A stretch of 64,000 nt of DNA from positions 3,968,001 through 4,032,000 of the forward strand of contig OY725503.1 in NCBI GenBank assembly GCA_963281255.1, read 5' to 3'. The position numbers and the translations under genes were made by a program. Origin of the DNA: Aphrocallistes beatrix (Eukaryota; Porifera; Hexactinellida; Sceptrulophora; Aphrocallistidae). The notes beneath the pieces are model-generated. The model had not been told where the DNA came from. It worked only from the letters and a program-made list of their open reading frames with translations, and ran no database searches. Each line of letters opens with the position of its first letter. Position 1 is the first letter of the stretch. Below are positions 30,389-44,063 of this stretch, in pieces.

Positions 30389-30589
30389 TCTACTTTTAGA
30401 ATAAGATTAGTTATTTACGTAAAAGCATTTATAAATAAATACATACTGTAAACAGTAGCAGGTGTTTAATGAATTAAATCAATAAATCTGATCATTGTGT
30501 AACAAGATGAGTTCATAAAATTATCATGGAATTCCACACTAAAATATTCTCTCCAAACTGCAAGCTAAATCTGTCCCGAATCAACCTTT

Positions 30590-31195
30590 CTATTTCTCAG
30601 ATACTTTTGAATCCTTATCACTGCTCCCCGTTGAACCAAAGCCTCCTTCTCCTCTATCAGTGCTCTCCAGTTCAGCAACCTCTTCAACTTCAGGAGTGAT
30701 AATTTTCTCGAGTAAAAGTTGTGCAATCCTGTCACCAGTTTTAACATCGTAATCTTCTTGAGAAAAGTTGAAAATCAATATCCCTAATTTTCCTCGATAA
30801 TCTGAGTCTATGACGCCCGCTCCAACATCGAGATGGTGTTTGAGAGCTAGGCCAGACCTTGGTGCGATCCTCCCGTAGAAACCAAGGGGTATCTGGATGG
30901 AAATGTCAGTGGGCACGAGAGCCTTCCCTTGCGCTAGGATTTTTATGTCAACACTTGAGTAAACGTCGTAGCCAGCCGCGTATTTAGAGCCGCGACGCGG
31001 TAGCTTAGCTGTTTCAGAATGCCTTTTTACTCGCAGAGTGTAGAGAGAATTTTCCTCGTTGACTGCTTCGTTACGCATATCTTGATCCAAACGCATTCGC
31101 TTCTTTGCTGGCTCTTCTGACGTGTCGACCACGCGCTTTGGAGATTTGCCCGTTTCTTCGGGCACTGTAGAACAAGGCTCTATTACTTCTGCCAT
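30590..31195 (-). CDS. DUT: dUTP diphosphatase
   Basis: Hydrolyses dUTP to dUMP and pyrophosphate, keeping uracil out of DNA; trimeric. One exon, 201 residues. The five family motifs are present in order: the AAGYDVYSS strand, PRSGLALKH, the catalytic loop [24 protein letters not shown], and the C-terminal [10 protein letters not shown] arm that closes on the substrate. The first 50 residues are charged, with KSPKR and KKRMR clusters that fit a nuclear localisation signal, as in nuclear forms of the vertebrate enzyme. No mitochondrial presequence is apparent. A second isoform would need another first exon, which I do not see. Confidence 0.96.
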   Translation of the reverse strand: MAEVIEPCSTVPEETGKSPKRVVDTSEEPAKKRMRLDQDMRNEAVNEENSLYTLRVKRHSETAKLPRRGSKYAAGYDVYSSVDIKILAQGKALVPTDISIQIPLGFYGRIAPRSGLALKHHLDVGAGVIDSDYRGKLGILIFNFSQEDYDVKTGDRIAQLLLEKIITPEVEEVAELESTDRGEGGFGSTGSSDKDSKVSEK

Positions 31196-31793
31196 TCGAG
31201 TGACTGGGTTGCTTTTAGTGGGAGCGAAAATAATTGCAAGGCCGCCTAATTTGTCAAATAATTTTTTTTGTTTCAGATTGAGTGGGTCGATAATAATTTT
31301 ACCCTACTCAAGTCGATTAATAATTAAGCCCGTTGCTAACTCATCGTTTTGCGGATAGGTCATTTTGGGTGGGAAGCCACAAAAATACGAGTATTAAATG
31401 TAATTTTATTATCACAGAGTATAATGAAATATTCTTATGAGTCTGGTATTATATGGTGTCCATGGTCATTAGTGGCATTATGGTTGTCACAAGAAGAAGG
31501 TATGCTTGTAACCAATCATAGAATGTCTAAAAAGAAGTAGAAAATATGTATTTATTAATCATTATATTCCCCTAACATTGGTTTCCCTTCCATGGGTAAC
31601 ATATGAAACTTCTCTAGTTTTGACTAAATGTCTTAAACAAATTGACTAACCAAACATCTACAAATTATTCTAACCAGAAACTAGACAATGGTTGGGCACT
31701 GTAAGAAAATTCTCGAAAGTTAAGATTTGAAAAGCGTAACAACTCTTTAGAGCACTGTTAATTAAAGTGTAGTCAGTCCATTGTTGAACAAAT
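31196..31793. other. Spacer between USP34 and dUTPase
   Basis: About 600 bp, AT-rich. Expected to contain the USP34 3' UTR and the dUTPase promoter. The short plus-strand open frames have no family resemblance. Confidence 0.6.
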
Positions 31794-34700
31794 TCAGTCG
31801 TTTAGAAGCTCTCTGAGTAATTTAAGCATGTCTATGGCTGGAGAAGAGATGGCAAGAGGCATTTCACTAGAGTGTGTCGGAGTAACAGTTACATCCGTTT
31901 CACTTTTATCTCTGCTACTTTGTGTTGGATCGGAAAGTTCCTCGACTTTGCTGCGTTTAGGTGAGGTAATCTCTCTGATTTGTGGTGTGGAGTGACGTTT
32001 ACGTTCTCTCCCTTCTCCCCCTTGCCTCTCCGGGGTCTGGGAGAGCTTTTCGAGGTCTGTAGCCTCTGTCACTTCTGTTTCATCTGGGCTTTCTGGATCT
32101 AAAGATTCTATTTCTCCACAATTCAAATACTTGGAGCAATATTGAGACAGCGTGTCTGATAACTGAGACGGGAACGTTTCGAACGAATTAGTTTTGAGGT
32201 ATATTACTAGCGTCTTCATATTTGCCATATGGGAATTAGGGTCGGAGTCCATCTGCGAAAAATCACCATTTGCTTTTGAAAAAAAAGTACTCCATTCTTC
32301 ATTTGCAATCATTTTTCTAATCTTCGGATAGCAATTCAAACAGAATTTGAACATACTCTCAGTCAGCAGCACGCTATTGTCAGTAAAGAGCATCGTCCTA
32401 ATGAGCTCAACAAAATGACTGTTTTCGTAAAAGGCGTCGATTATTCGCGTATCGCTTTGCTTTGTGTGTACTTTGATATGCAGGATGAAGTTGGGCATTA
32501 TGTCTAGCCTAAGCCTGAGCCCTTCCAACGCCATCAGTACGACCAATCGGATCATGTCCCGCGTTTCAGACTTGTGAGTCAACTCAATCTCACAGATAGA
32601 GCGCACCAGCTCGTGATAAGGCGAGTAGAATTCAATCAGGGCATTGTCGTAGATCGCATCCTCTCCAAATTCTGCCAAAATGGTAGTATCATTGATGAAC
32701 ATGTTGAACTGCTGGAATTGTCTCGTGTCTGTGCTTGCTTTAGGAGCGTCCTGGTTTGGTTTTCGCCGTGGAAAGTATGGTCCAACTGTGTATGAAAGTT
32801 TGGATTGTCTGTGAAAGTTGTTGTGATGACTAGAGAAGTGGGGTATCAAGAGACTGACGACATCCTGGGGGTATAGCTTAACGGTTAATTCGAGTATCTG
32901 AATGACGAGCAGTCTATGGCAAGGGTGAACATATGAGTTCAGACTTTGTGCGATAGTCTGTATGAATATATTCCTACTCTCTTTCCAATGGTTCAACTGG
33001 TCTTTAGGACAAGTCCCTTTGATCTTATATTCACAGACAAATTTCAGTATCAACTCGACGATACTTAGAATGTCCGTTAAATCTGATGTTAGGGAAGGCA
33101 TGTGGTGTGAAGCAGTTGAATCGTTCAGTTTGCTGATCAGACTCATGTAGGCATCAGATAGTTTGACAAGACCTCCGCTAGTGAACGCTTTCATCGCATC
33201 TTCCTCGCAGCGAATTAGATATTTCAACACTCGACGCAGTGTTGTGATATTGTTCGGGGGTACAATCTGTAAGCCTTTGGTTATGATTTTACGCCTGAAT
33301 GAGCCGGAGGAAGGGAGTTTCGCGAAAATATTCAGCATTTTGTACAATTCATCTACAGCCTAGCGAGAAACGAGATAAATACGGATAAATACGATAATGA
33401 GGAACTGCTTAATAACCGAATTCAGAATTTAAACTTACATTTTGAGTGAGGTTGTAATAGGGAAGTATGTGCTCAATGGCCCAGTGTATGTTATGCTGTG
33501 AAGAGAGTTCTCGCGCGAATATTGGACACTTATCGCATGTCAATCTCAGCAAAGTGTAATAATTATCCAAGAAGATGTTATTATACTTCACCACCTCTGT
33601 TTTCTCGGTGCTGGCCAGGATGTAGATCACGGAGATGTCCCGGGAAGCAGTGGGGTGCTCCAGTAGACATTGTATGTTAGGTGGATACCGCTTGCAAACC
33701 TATTTGGGTTTACCTTCGTGTCAGAAACAATTTACTCTATTTTTTTTGTATCTAGATAGAGGATACTTACGTGCAGCCAGTAACTGATCATCGCATTCTT
33801 GTCCTCGTGGCAGTCTACGTTAGCTGTAGCTATTCGTGGATGATATAAATTCCAAAATTCATTGAAATATTTCGCGAAAAGTCTGCATTCATTGTCTCCG
33901 ACAGAACATTTTTCCAATAATTGGAAGTACTGTACTATTCCGTCGTGTATATCACATCGTGACGTCATTTCTGCGGCTATGGGCAGCATCTGTAGCATAC
34001 TCTCCACAGCCTCGAATAGGAAGTCTCTTCCTTTCTCTGAGATCCTGGAGACTATTTCTGACTGATCTTGCCTACGGCTGTTCGCATACTCATGGAATAC
34101 CTTGGAAGACATTTTAATAACAGATGTGATACTCACAAAAAGTGAATTTGAGTTTTACTGACCGTACAAGGCACAAGATGGCACACAAGTATCACCGTCT
34201 TCTTCCTCACATTAACATCTTCCGACTCTATCAGCCAAGCAGAGAGCCACTCGCCCATCTGCTTCTTGATCCAGTCGTAGATCGGCTGATAGACCAGCAT
34301 GATCATGGACAGGAAGTCTATGGTGTACGGGAGAGCTGGGAGGGAGAATACCTTTCTGATGTTCTCGAGGTAAGAGTTGAGGATGACAGATCTGTCTTGG
34401 AAGTTGGATACCATTATGTTGAGAACCTAATGATATGACGGAGTCACTTTAACTGCGGCATTAACTTAGTTATAAATCTTGTGAACGTACTAGATAGATG
34501 TTCGCACACTTCTGTCTGCTCTCCTTCGACAGAGCAGAGAACAGCGCATCCAGCATAGGAGAGATCAGCGTCGGGTTGTGTTGCCAGATGGTGGCATACG
34601 CTTGGACCGTCATGAGACGCTCGGCTTGAGAGCAGGCTAGCTGCGTGAGCAGGGGGTAGCCTGGCTTGCAGATGAAGGAGTAGAGGTCTTCTTTGGAGAA

Positions 34701-37700
34701 CAGCTTGTCATGCAGCAGATAGTTCAGCAGGGCGTTGAGGAGGTAAGCTAGCGAGTCAGGGTGGTTGTTATGGTCGTCATAGACAAGGGAGAGAATTCCT
34801 AGATGTGACAAGCGTTTAAAAAGTATAGTGAAAATAGAGCAATAATACTTTTGCCATTTTCTACCTTCTTCAAATGCAAGCGTAGGCGCTTGCCCATGCC
34901 TTGAACCGCGAGCATAGAACATGTCAATCTTGTTCACGACTTGGTACACAGTCAGAAGTTTGCACTCTTCCTGTCCTAAGAGTGCGAAGTTTCGCAGGAA
35001 CTCGAAATAAGGACTGAAGTCATTGGATCCCGGCATCAGATCCGGTATGCACATCAGGTCGACAACATTCTTGACAAGGACAGCTACGCTGACCGAGTTA
35101 GAACACGTGGACTCACTAATCGTTACGTTGTAACTGTCTCCCTCTGAAATAACCTTTGGGAAATCTAGACATGAAATAAATAAGAACATATTCTAACTAG
35201 AAATCAGAAATATTCAAATTAATCTTTCACTTTATAAAACACCGATGTCGTGATCAAACAAACCTAGGTAGAAAGTGTAGGAGTTATGCATCCGAATCGT
35301 CTTGAGTACGGTGATGAGAAGCGATGCGAACTGTTCTCTTGTCGTCTTGATGGGGCAGAGGTAGAACATCTCCACCACCCAGTTGTGCTCTTGAGGCTGA
35401 CAGAGGTAGTCTAGAAAGGACAGAGAGAGGTCTAGGTGCTCCTTGTATTGGCTGGAGAGCCATTCAAAGCACTTGCGAATGTTTGGCTTCTCTTTCGCGT
35501 GGATAATCGTGGTTAGAAGAAGCTAACAGTTAACCAAATCAATAAGACACATCATTTTTCATTAAACTTATTTTGATGATTCAAACCTGGGTCGCTACTT
35601 TGACTGCATTGAAAAGCATCCCAGACTTGTCCGCCTTGCAATGCTTGCACATCTTCCACAGAGCCTGCAAATAGTGCGGAACGAAGGTGTACACTTCCCT
35701 CAGGAACTTGTTGTTCTCTAGGAGGACGGGGCGAGCTGCCTCGAGGGGGTTGCTTGGGGTGATCGTCTCGTAAGAGCGGAAGTCTTTCCTCTGATAGAAC
35801 AGCATGTACGCACTGTTACTGCGCTCCAGCAGGCCTGGGAATATCCTACGGGTGTGCTGGTCCAATCCTGCATTCGGAATGTCTCCGCCATAACACTCCT
35901 AATATTCAAAGATAGTATTAAAGTTCCAGAGAACATTCCATGGATATTTTCAATTACCTGTCCGATGTTGTCAGGATCGAACTCCGTCACCTGCTGGTCA
36001 TTGAACATGAACCATTTGCTCATGGGCAGTGAGGTCTGATCCCTTTCTTGAAGAATGGCGTAGTAGTGTCCCCCTTCCGACGTGCCTGTGTGCACGACCA
36101 CTCCCACTAACACGTACTTGGTGCAGTGGAGGTTGAACGCATCTAGGTCCATCTCGTGGTAGGGGGGAGGACTCGGGGCGTCACTGGTCACATTGCTTGA
36201 TTCGATGAACGAGTCCATGTCCAGCTCAAGCGGGAAGGGAAAATGTGTATTCACTTTTTCGTTTACCATCGTTGCCACGTTGAAAGTATATCTAGAATGT
36301 AGATTCAGATGTTGAGACTAGATTTTCAAAGGTCAATTCCTAGCTACCACACTCTCACCTCATCGTGTTGATGCACAGGATGGAAGGAAGTTGAGCGAAG
36401 CAAGCTCTCTTCTCGGCTCTCACGCTCACGCCGCACTGGGAGCAGGTGTACTTGTTGTCTCCGTCCAGCACGTCCGTCTGCGTCAGCTCCTGAAGGCTCG
36501 CTTGCAGGTCTGGCATGTCTGCTACCTTGGCTCTGACTGAGTAGAAGTCCTCGCAGTTCCTACTCACGTGGCTGCACTCGTTAGACATCACCACGTTAGC
36601 GATAACACCCCCGAAGAGCCCCTTCACCGTCTTCTTGAGGAGGGGAGAGATGTCTTCCAGTTTAGAAAGAAGATCTAAGAATAGGAGTGCGGGTATAAAG
36701 AAAAGAAAAATTTAAGCTGAAGAGAAGATTTCGAACAAAGTTTGACCTGTGAAGAACTCGTTCATGTCCCTCTGCTCGAGAGGATTCAGTTGCTGCTGGT
36801 CGAATATGTACTCCCTGCAGAACCTCTCTGGGTGGTAGGTGGCGCGCTTACTCAGTCCCAGATGCAGGAACAGCTTCTGCAGCTCCTTGAACATGGAGCT
36901 GTGTCTGGAGGTGACGTCACGTGCGTTCTGTGCCAGGATGGCGTTACGGAGCGGTGGAATCATGTACAGCTGCTGGAGAGTGCTGGCCATGTAGCAGGTA
37001 GCGCCGAGGTTCGAAATGCCGCAATACCCATTGGGATTGTCTCTCAGGTCGTCTTTCGGTCTGTACTCCCAAGGTGTCCCTATGAAAGCACTAAATTATA
37101 CACAAATCTTCATTCAGTTTATTTAGCTGATATCTGTGCCTACCTGACACAACGGGGTGATTCTGCTTTATCGCTACAGCGATGAGAGAGAACAGCTTCG
37201 GGTTCTGAAGCACCATTGCTTCCAGAAGGTCGACTGCATGCATTCTAGTCTCCATGTTGCAGTAGGTAGGCAGGGGGGACTGGTCCGTGTCTGAGGGGTT
37301 GTACGTCTTGAAGGGGTACAGGTTGGCGAGGAGACAGTCTACGAGTTCTTTCGCATGCTCCGAAGTTGTATAGTCAGAGGAGAGCTTCGATAGCACAGTC
37401 ATGATTTGTAGCAAACCCTAGGATCACAGGGGTAAATAAATATGTTATAAAATAAACATAATATTATAAACTACCTTCAGGAAGATGTCAGGTGCGTCCA
37501 TGGTGTCTCGGTTGTAGTGCTTGTGACAGATGAGGTCAATCACCTCGTACGGAGCTCTGGTGATGAGTCGCTCATAGCAGGAGTGTAGGTAGCAAGCGTT
37601 GTCTTTCCAATTGTTGTTACGCCGCATGTTGGTGTACACCCACTGTATCAGGTCCGAAACGCACTGGAAGCAGTCTCCCGACTGCTTTAGCAACTGCTCT

Positions 37701-40700
37701 GATTGGTCCAATGGGTGGGACGGATTCTGCAGTGTTAGAAGTTTGGTAGATTTTAAAGAAATTAAATGGAATTATTGTTATCTTTTCGCCTATCCCTCAC
37801 CTCGTATAAGATCCCTCTCCTGTCCTTTGGGGGTTCGTGCGACAGGTTCAACAGAGTCGTGTTATCAATGGAGCAGTGCAGCAGGGTTTCCAACAGGGTG
37901 AGGGAACAGGATGGGTCTTTAGACTCAGAGTAGAGTTCCTTCAGGCTCCGTCTCGCTAGCTTCCTCACTGAAGAGAGCTGGCAGTGCAGAAGCAGCTTCT
38001 CTGCCAGGCCACTGAAGTCCTTCCTCGTGAGGAGTTCCATCAGAGCGTCGGGGCTCACCTGGCACCAGCACACCAGCAGTCTCCAGGCTCTGTGGCAGAT
38101 TATGGTGGCGCAGTCTGAGTTAGCTAGGCAGCCCAGCTCCAAGGCACGCGAGAGCAGAGAGAGGAAGTCTATCTTGATTTCCTACGAGAATTTAATGTTG
38201 AAGGAAACTTAGGAGATATATCAGGGGACAAAAGGAGCTGTACGGCATTTGCCGTATCACTTTTTTCACAATTAATATCACAGGTATCACAACAAAATAT
38301 TTTTCCTTATAACTTTTTCAGAATTTGTATAACAAGCATAGAACGCCATAACTCACCGTGATCATTTGAAGGACAGTCTTAGGCATCTGGAGCTCGTATT
38401 GCGGAGTTGAAACATTCCTCGTTTGAGCCCCAACTACCTGCATAACACTTTCCTGAGATAGATCGACAATTAAGTCCTCGACGTCACTGCCGGAGCTAGC
38501 CTCTTCCAGAACTCGATGCAGACACAGCAGGCATAAGATCTCCATCCAGTAGCACAGCACTGCCTGGTACCAACAGTTCCAACCCTCCACCCCTCCTTCA
38601 GCACTCGGGGGGCACATGTTCTCCTTGTCCACACTCTCGCAGCTGGAGAACTGACTGGAGGCTTCGCTCAGGTTGTGACCGACCAAGCAGAACTCCATGT
38701 GAGTGCTGAGCCTCGCCACGGAGATGGTGAGTCCTGCTCTCCGCGTTGACAGAGAGAGGGAGCCGTCTTGGGAGGTCAGGAGGTTCTGGATGGCTTGCAG
38801 GGAGTAGAGCTGCTCGAACAGATCTTGCTCGCTCGGCTGCAGACCTAGAGTTCAGTGTGCATATTCAAACCGTCTTTTCTGATCTACGCACGGGGATAGA
38901 ATTTCTATTTAACTAACCGAGAAAGCATTCCCATTCGCTGGCCCCGCCGGCTAGCGCTCGCTTAGCCTTGCGCACCTCTTCGGGGTAAGTTGGCAACAGC
39001 GCCAGCAGCCGCCACACCTTCGTACTCAACACCTCTCCAGGGTCATACACCACCGTGGCGACGCGTAGCAGCAATGGAATGGCTTCCAGCTCTACGAGGA
39101 GGTTGTGAGGGATCGCCTTTCTGTTGGGAGGGGGCAGTAGGGAGGGGGAGATTGACGCATCTGAGATGGAAGAAGGGACAGAGGTGTGAGTGATCTGTAG
39201 AATGGAGTTCTCCTTCATCTCTAGCTCCTTCAGCGTCTTGGAGTCAGAGTCGTGGTGCAGCTGCTGTCCCTCTGAGGAGATCTTGAGTGGAGGGAACGGT
39301 TGGTCTGAAATGCTGCAAGAACTCGTCTTGACCTTCCCTACAAAATTTGGACTTTTACATCTCAGTTCTCCTTTTGGAGTTAACATAAAAGCTAAGAACT
39401 TCCATAGAATGACAGAGTACACTCACCGGCATGTATGAGACAATAGACCACTTCTGCTCTCAGTTCAGCCAGCAGAGAACCACTTGACACCTCGAGGATG
39501 GTCTTATAACTCTCCGGGTAGCCATTGTACACGACATGGAGCTTTATGGTGTCCCCTTTCACATAAGCAACAGGGGGGTACAGCCCGATACGGTCCGACA
39601 GTCCTGGGAACTTCTCTTCGCAGTGCCTCTGCAAAGGGTTAGCCTGTAAGCGCCAGATACGGAGGTGGAAAGAGAATCGCTCCTGAAATAAGCTCAAATG
39701 CGACAGCATCAGCTCTAACGTTCTCCGTATCAACACGAGAGCGGCAGTCTTGTCGCTGTCCTGCTTCTCTCCGGCATCGGAGGAGCTGGGTTGTAGGGCG
39801 TTAGTGCTGATGCGATTGGTGTCTAGCACCCTTAGACCCTCAGCCAGGAATTTGATGGATCGCCGGATGAACTGCTCCTCGTAACTGAGCGAGCAGTCGA
39901 CGCGAGAGAAGTAGCTCGCGTTGAGGAACTGAATGGCGGAGAGGCTAATCTGGTTGTCTATGTGGTGCATCGCGATTTTCCACACCTGCTCCAGACAGGG
40001 GTTGACGGAAGAGGACAGCGGGAGGGAGGAGTACTGGAAGAGACGCCGGAGCAGACTGAACCCAGCTAGAGGGATGGTGCTAGGCTCCAGATCGGAGATT
40101 TTGTTCTGGATAAGATAAACGATCACCTTCTGGGGCATATAGTTGACCTGAAGAGTGAAAAACAGACCGCAGTTGATTATATTATAAAATATTGAAATAT
40201 TTCTCTCCAATACACGAAGCCTACCTGTAAATCGAACCAACTGAATCCTTTATTCCGTAGCATAAGCGGCAGGTTTGAGTTTAACACCAAACTCTTCCAA
40301 ATCTCGTCCACACACTCACGTGTGAGAGTGAATGCTTTCGCGGGGAAAGATTGAGAAGCAAGCGTGGACAGGAAGTCCAACCTAGCGTCCAGCTGTTTGG
40401 GAATTGAATAAATCGAGTCTATCTGCTTCCCTTCTTCCACCTTGCTGATGAACCGCTTCCAGTCCTCGAAGAAAGTGGCCATCATGTTCAGCTCACTCTG
40501 AGCCCAGGAGAATGCGCAGTATCCGCCTGAGAAACCGGAAGGGGGAGAGGAGAGGAGGGAGAGGAGTAGGTTGAGCGAGAATATCACGCTCTTGTCTTGG
40601 GATAAGTTCAAGAGAGATGCCCTTATGAAGTGTTGAATCACCTAGAATGAGTCAAACAGCAGTCATGACGCATACATAAATTCAAATTCAATTATCTATG

Positions 40701-43224
40701 CAAATCACTCAATGCTTCACGTAAGGAATTTCGGCTAGGGGGACACCGCAGGATAGCCCCTCCCTCTGAATGAAATACAAATATCTGAACTTATTAGTTC
40801 GTGTAATCCTCACTTCCAACACACCTCACTGAATCTTATCTGCCTAATTAAGTCAGCTAGGTACCTCTGCGCGACATCTCTCAGCTCAGCTGGCAGTTTA
40901 GCAATGTTAGCGTCCTGCACCAGCTCCCACAGGATGGAGTTACCCTGTGTGGTGAGGTGCTGGATCAGGCACTTGGCCGGCTTGGAGACGGACTCAATGG
41001 CAGGACTGCCTTCCTGGAGAACCTTACTGAAGATGGTAGAATATTCTGTGGAGTCTTCATGGTCCCAGCTAGCGGGGTTAGCCTCTGCTTCCAAGCTGTA
41101 GGATTGTGTCGTGTCACTAGACTGACGTTCCATCGGATCAGCCTTGTCGTCAAGGTGTTGTGGACCGAATTTCGATTGCGGTAATGGAATGAGTGGAGGG
41201 AGTTCTTCGGTGAGTGGGGGCGTGTTCTGTTCTGTGCTGAAGTTAACCACTGCGATCTGCTCGTCCATCCCAGTCTCCATGCTGTAGATGTACAGTGGAA
41301 TTGATTACGGGAAAAAGTTAAGAGTAATAGCTGTAGAAGTGTATTATTCCTCATTCAATTGCATTATAATTGAAGACACGAATCTAAGAATCCATGTACT
41401 TAGCTATAAAATTCATGCTCGACTCGTTAAACGGAACTCACGCCACTCCCTCTATATCGATCTCGTTATTCACATCCTCTGCTTGCGCTTCGGTGCTGAC
41501 TAAACTGCTGGTGGAAGAGTTGTACATGTTGTCCTCGTACTTCCCACAGGCCCCATCCAGGTGTCGCTGTGCCTCTCCTCCTAATTCTGTGCCGCCCTCC
41601 CCCCTCTGTATGCACGTCCAGTGGGCGCGTGTGAGGCAGTAGCAGAGGTTGATGGAGCCGATGCTGTGCTCTTCAACTGGGAGCTGAGTGAGCTTATCCA
41701 GAAGATACTCTACCTGAGTTAAACACATCCCTCATAACAACATTGTAGAGATAGAAGTAATCTCTCCTTCTGAGAGAGCTTACCAGATCCTCTTCCAGGT
41801 ACTTGGACAGCTCGGAGAGGTTGGAGAATACATGCCTAGAGCAATGCTTGTCTTTGGTATCCTCCCAAAGGGCATCTACGTTCTCGGTGGTGAGGGAGAA
41901 GTTGGTAGCGAGGAACTGGAGCAGTCCGAAACTCATCTTCAACACTTCTGGATGGAAAGAGCCCTGGCCCGATCTCCCCAGCACTCTCTCCACGATCTCA
42001 TTCTCCACGATCCAGTTCGTGTACTGCTTAGCCAGCATGTGCTCGTTCTCAGCGAGGAATCCCTACGAGATGATAGTGCAATTATATAAACATGCGAGAG
42101 CATCTCTACGAGACAATTCGAGAGCTTTGGTACCTTTGCTTTCCACTCTAGAAACAAGAACAACTGCTGGTTGAGAGAGGTGAGACCTTCTAACTTGAGG
42201 ACGAGGACGGAAGAGCAAATATATTTCAAGGCTAGACTCAGCACGTCCAGGTCAAACGAGGGTCCTTTTTCTAACGGATCCGAGACGCTACTGATGATCT
42301 GCGCTACGTTGTGCTTGTTATCACGGATCATGTTGTCCGAGAGCTGCCTGAGGTACTTGTACACGAGTGGACGTACGCAGGTGACGCACTCGATAACGTA
42401 GTACTTGAGGATGTAAGTGCGGACGCAGAGTAGGAGCGTGCAGACCTCCTTGGCCATTATTATCGGGATTCTGGCAAAGGTATCACTATCGCGAAAAAAT
42501 GATGCGATCATGTCGAGACCCTTTCCCTTCTGACAGAAGGTGTAGACATTCCGCAAGAGGAGTGTGTGCACGCCGGGCTCTACCTTGAGGAAGCGTTGCT
42601 CCTCCTCTACCAGCTCGAGATTGCGAAGCTTTTTGACTTGGAAAAGTGTGAAGTTCTGAATGAAGCATTTGATGGCGGCAAAAGCGACTAGTTGGAACCG
42701 TTTTAACAGCTGGGAACGAGTATTGATTATCTAAATAGGATAGTACCATATCGTAATTTTAAATTGAAAATTCTTCTTTACGTAATCTAATCAACTTCAA
42801 AAACAATTTTTAAAACGTTTTATACAAAATAGAAAGGATAGAGCTGAATGATATATACCTCTTGGCTTTGACTTGTCTCATCCAGCTTCAGCATCTGATT
42901 CCAGATGGAAGTGAGTACGGAGGGGGTGTATTGCACGTAGACTTGAATCAAGATAGGGAGTTTGTCACAGAATAACTTGATGAGACATTCACACTTTCTG
43001 CTACACCACGATATTATAAAGTCAGCCAGCACTAGTATGTCAGACTCCTCAAGCTCAGGGAGGTTATAGTCTGTCTCTGTCGAGGCAATAGATTGTGAGG
43101 ATTCGTCTAATTCTTCATTTTTTAGCAGATATTCATCCGTAAATTTTGATTCTAAGATAAGTGTTACATCTTTACAGAAATCTTTGCTGGTCTTTTCTTG
43201 TTCTATTGTGTAGTAATCAACCAT
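31794..43224 (-). CDS. USP34: Ubiquitin carboxyl-terminal hydrolase 34
   Basis: Giant deubiquitinase linked in vertebrates to Wnt/axin and DNA-damage signalling. 23 exons read as 42859..43224, 42134..42730, 41784..42062, 41442..41713, 40825..41281, 40225..40641, 39427..40147, 38918..39337, 38357..38844, 37801..38181, 37475..37726, 37144..37417, 36747..37079, 36359..36674, 35958..36291, 35587..35898, 35264..35522, 34865..35164, 34491..34798, 34163..34426, 33771..34100, 33439..33699 and 31794..33359. The total is 3168 residues (human about 3546). The USP core is intact: Cys box [14 protein letters not shown], zinc knuckle CSQCG, His box [13 protein letters not shown] and WFMFND. Long helical flanks follow the human order ([25 protein letters not shown]). 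A KRKR-type basic cluster lies near the C-terminus. Most introns are 57-180 nt. The exon 21 acceptor is the least certain. Confidence 0.92.
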
Positions 43225-44063
43225 TGAAAGGAATTACTACGTATGAAAGACCAAATTATAGTATATATGTAAAGAGTGGTTCTCAAGTGTTTTCAGAAAA
43301 TACCTAACTTTTATCTGTGAAGAAGTATAACAGAAACATATAGCCTCGAAATAGCCTTACCTAATAATATAAAATGAAACTGGCATAATCAGTAGAATCA
43401 TATTATTTAAGGTACTTTTTTGTGGTCTTATGCAATCGATTGTGCCAATATGCTAGCTATCATTGATAATTATTAATACGAAATTATCCCAATACACACA
43501 TGCATTGGTTGTCCTAATCATGTTCAAGCTTCCACTGTGAAATTATCAATATCTAAAAATAGATATTGTATAAATTTGAATATAGCAATCGTGTTTTTCA
43601 GTGCTTTTTATCAGGAAGACACCTTTCCAGGAAATTTTCAGACCACTCTAACTTGAAATCAGAGCAACCTCATAAAGCGTTAAATGATCTGTTTACTCCT
43701 TTCAATTAGAATTTGTATCCAAGTATCATAAACCTAAATTATCAAATAAGGACGATATGCGATGGAAAATTGACAGATTTTAAGCCGATGTATTACAAAC
43801 AAATGGTCGTCATCTGAAAATGAGAGCTTATGCATGCTCGTATCACATTATACACCTTCTGAAATACAATATTTTGTTAGTTCCAGATTATGAGTCATAT
43901 CAGTAGCAATTAATAATGGTTTTAAATTCAGTCCACTTGGATATGCTTTAGAAGATCGTATCCGTAGGTTTGCTGAGTAGAATAGAAAATGAATGAATGC
44001 ATTTGCTATAAATAATTAAATTCGGAGTAGACTTTAAAGTTAAACCATTCATTTCCTATAGAA
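43225..44063. other. Divergent promoter region, USP34 / PKC
   Basis: About 840 bp, AT-rich, between two divergent genes. It holds a TATAAATA at 44007 serving the plus-strand PKC. No gene or repeat recognised. Confidence 0.6.
44007..44014 (+). promoter_or_regulatory. TATA box of calcium-type PKC gene
   Basis: TATAAATA begins 57 bp before the ATG at 44064. The same octamer lies 69 bp before the ATG of the second PKC gene (53767), which supports function. Confidence 0.5.

Noticed and set aside
38241-38256. TACGGCATTTGCCGTA palindrome in a USP34 intron
   Set aside because: Isolated 7 bp hairpin without poly-T or other terminator or regulatory context; chance is sufficient.
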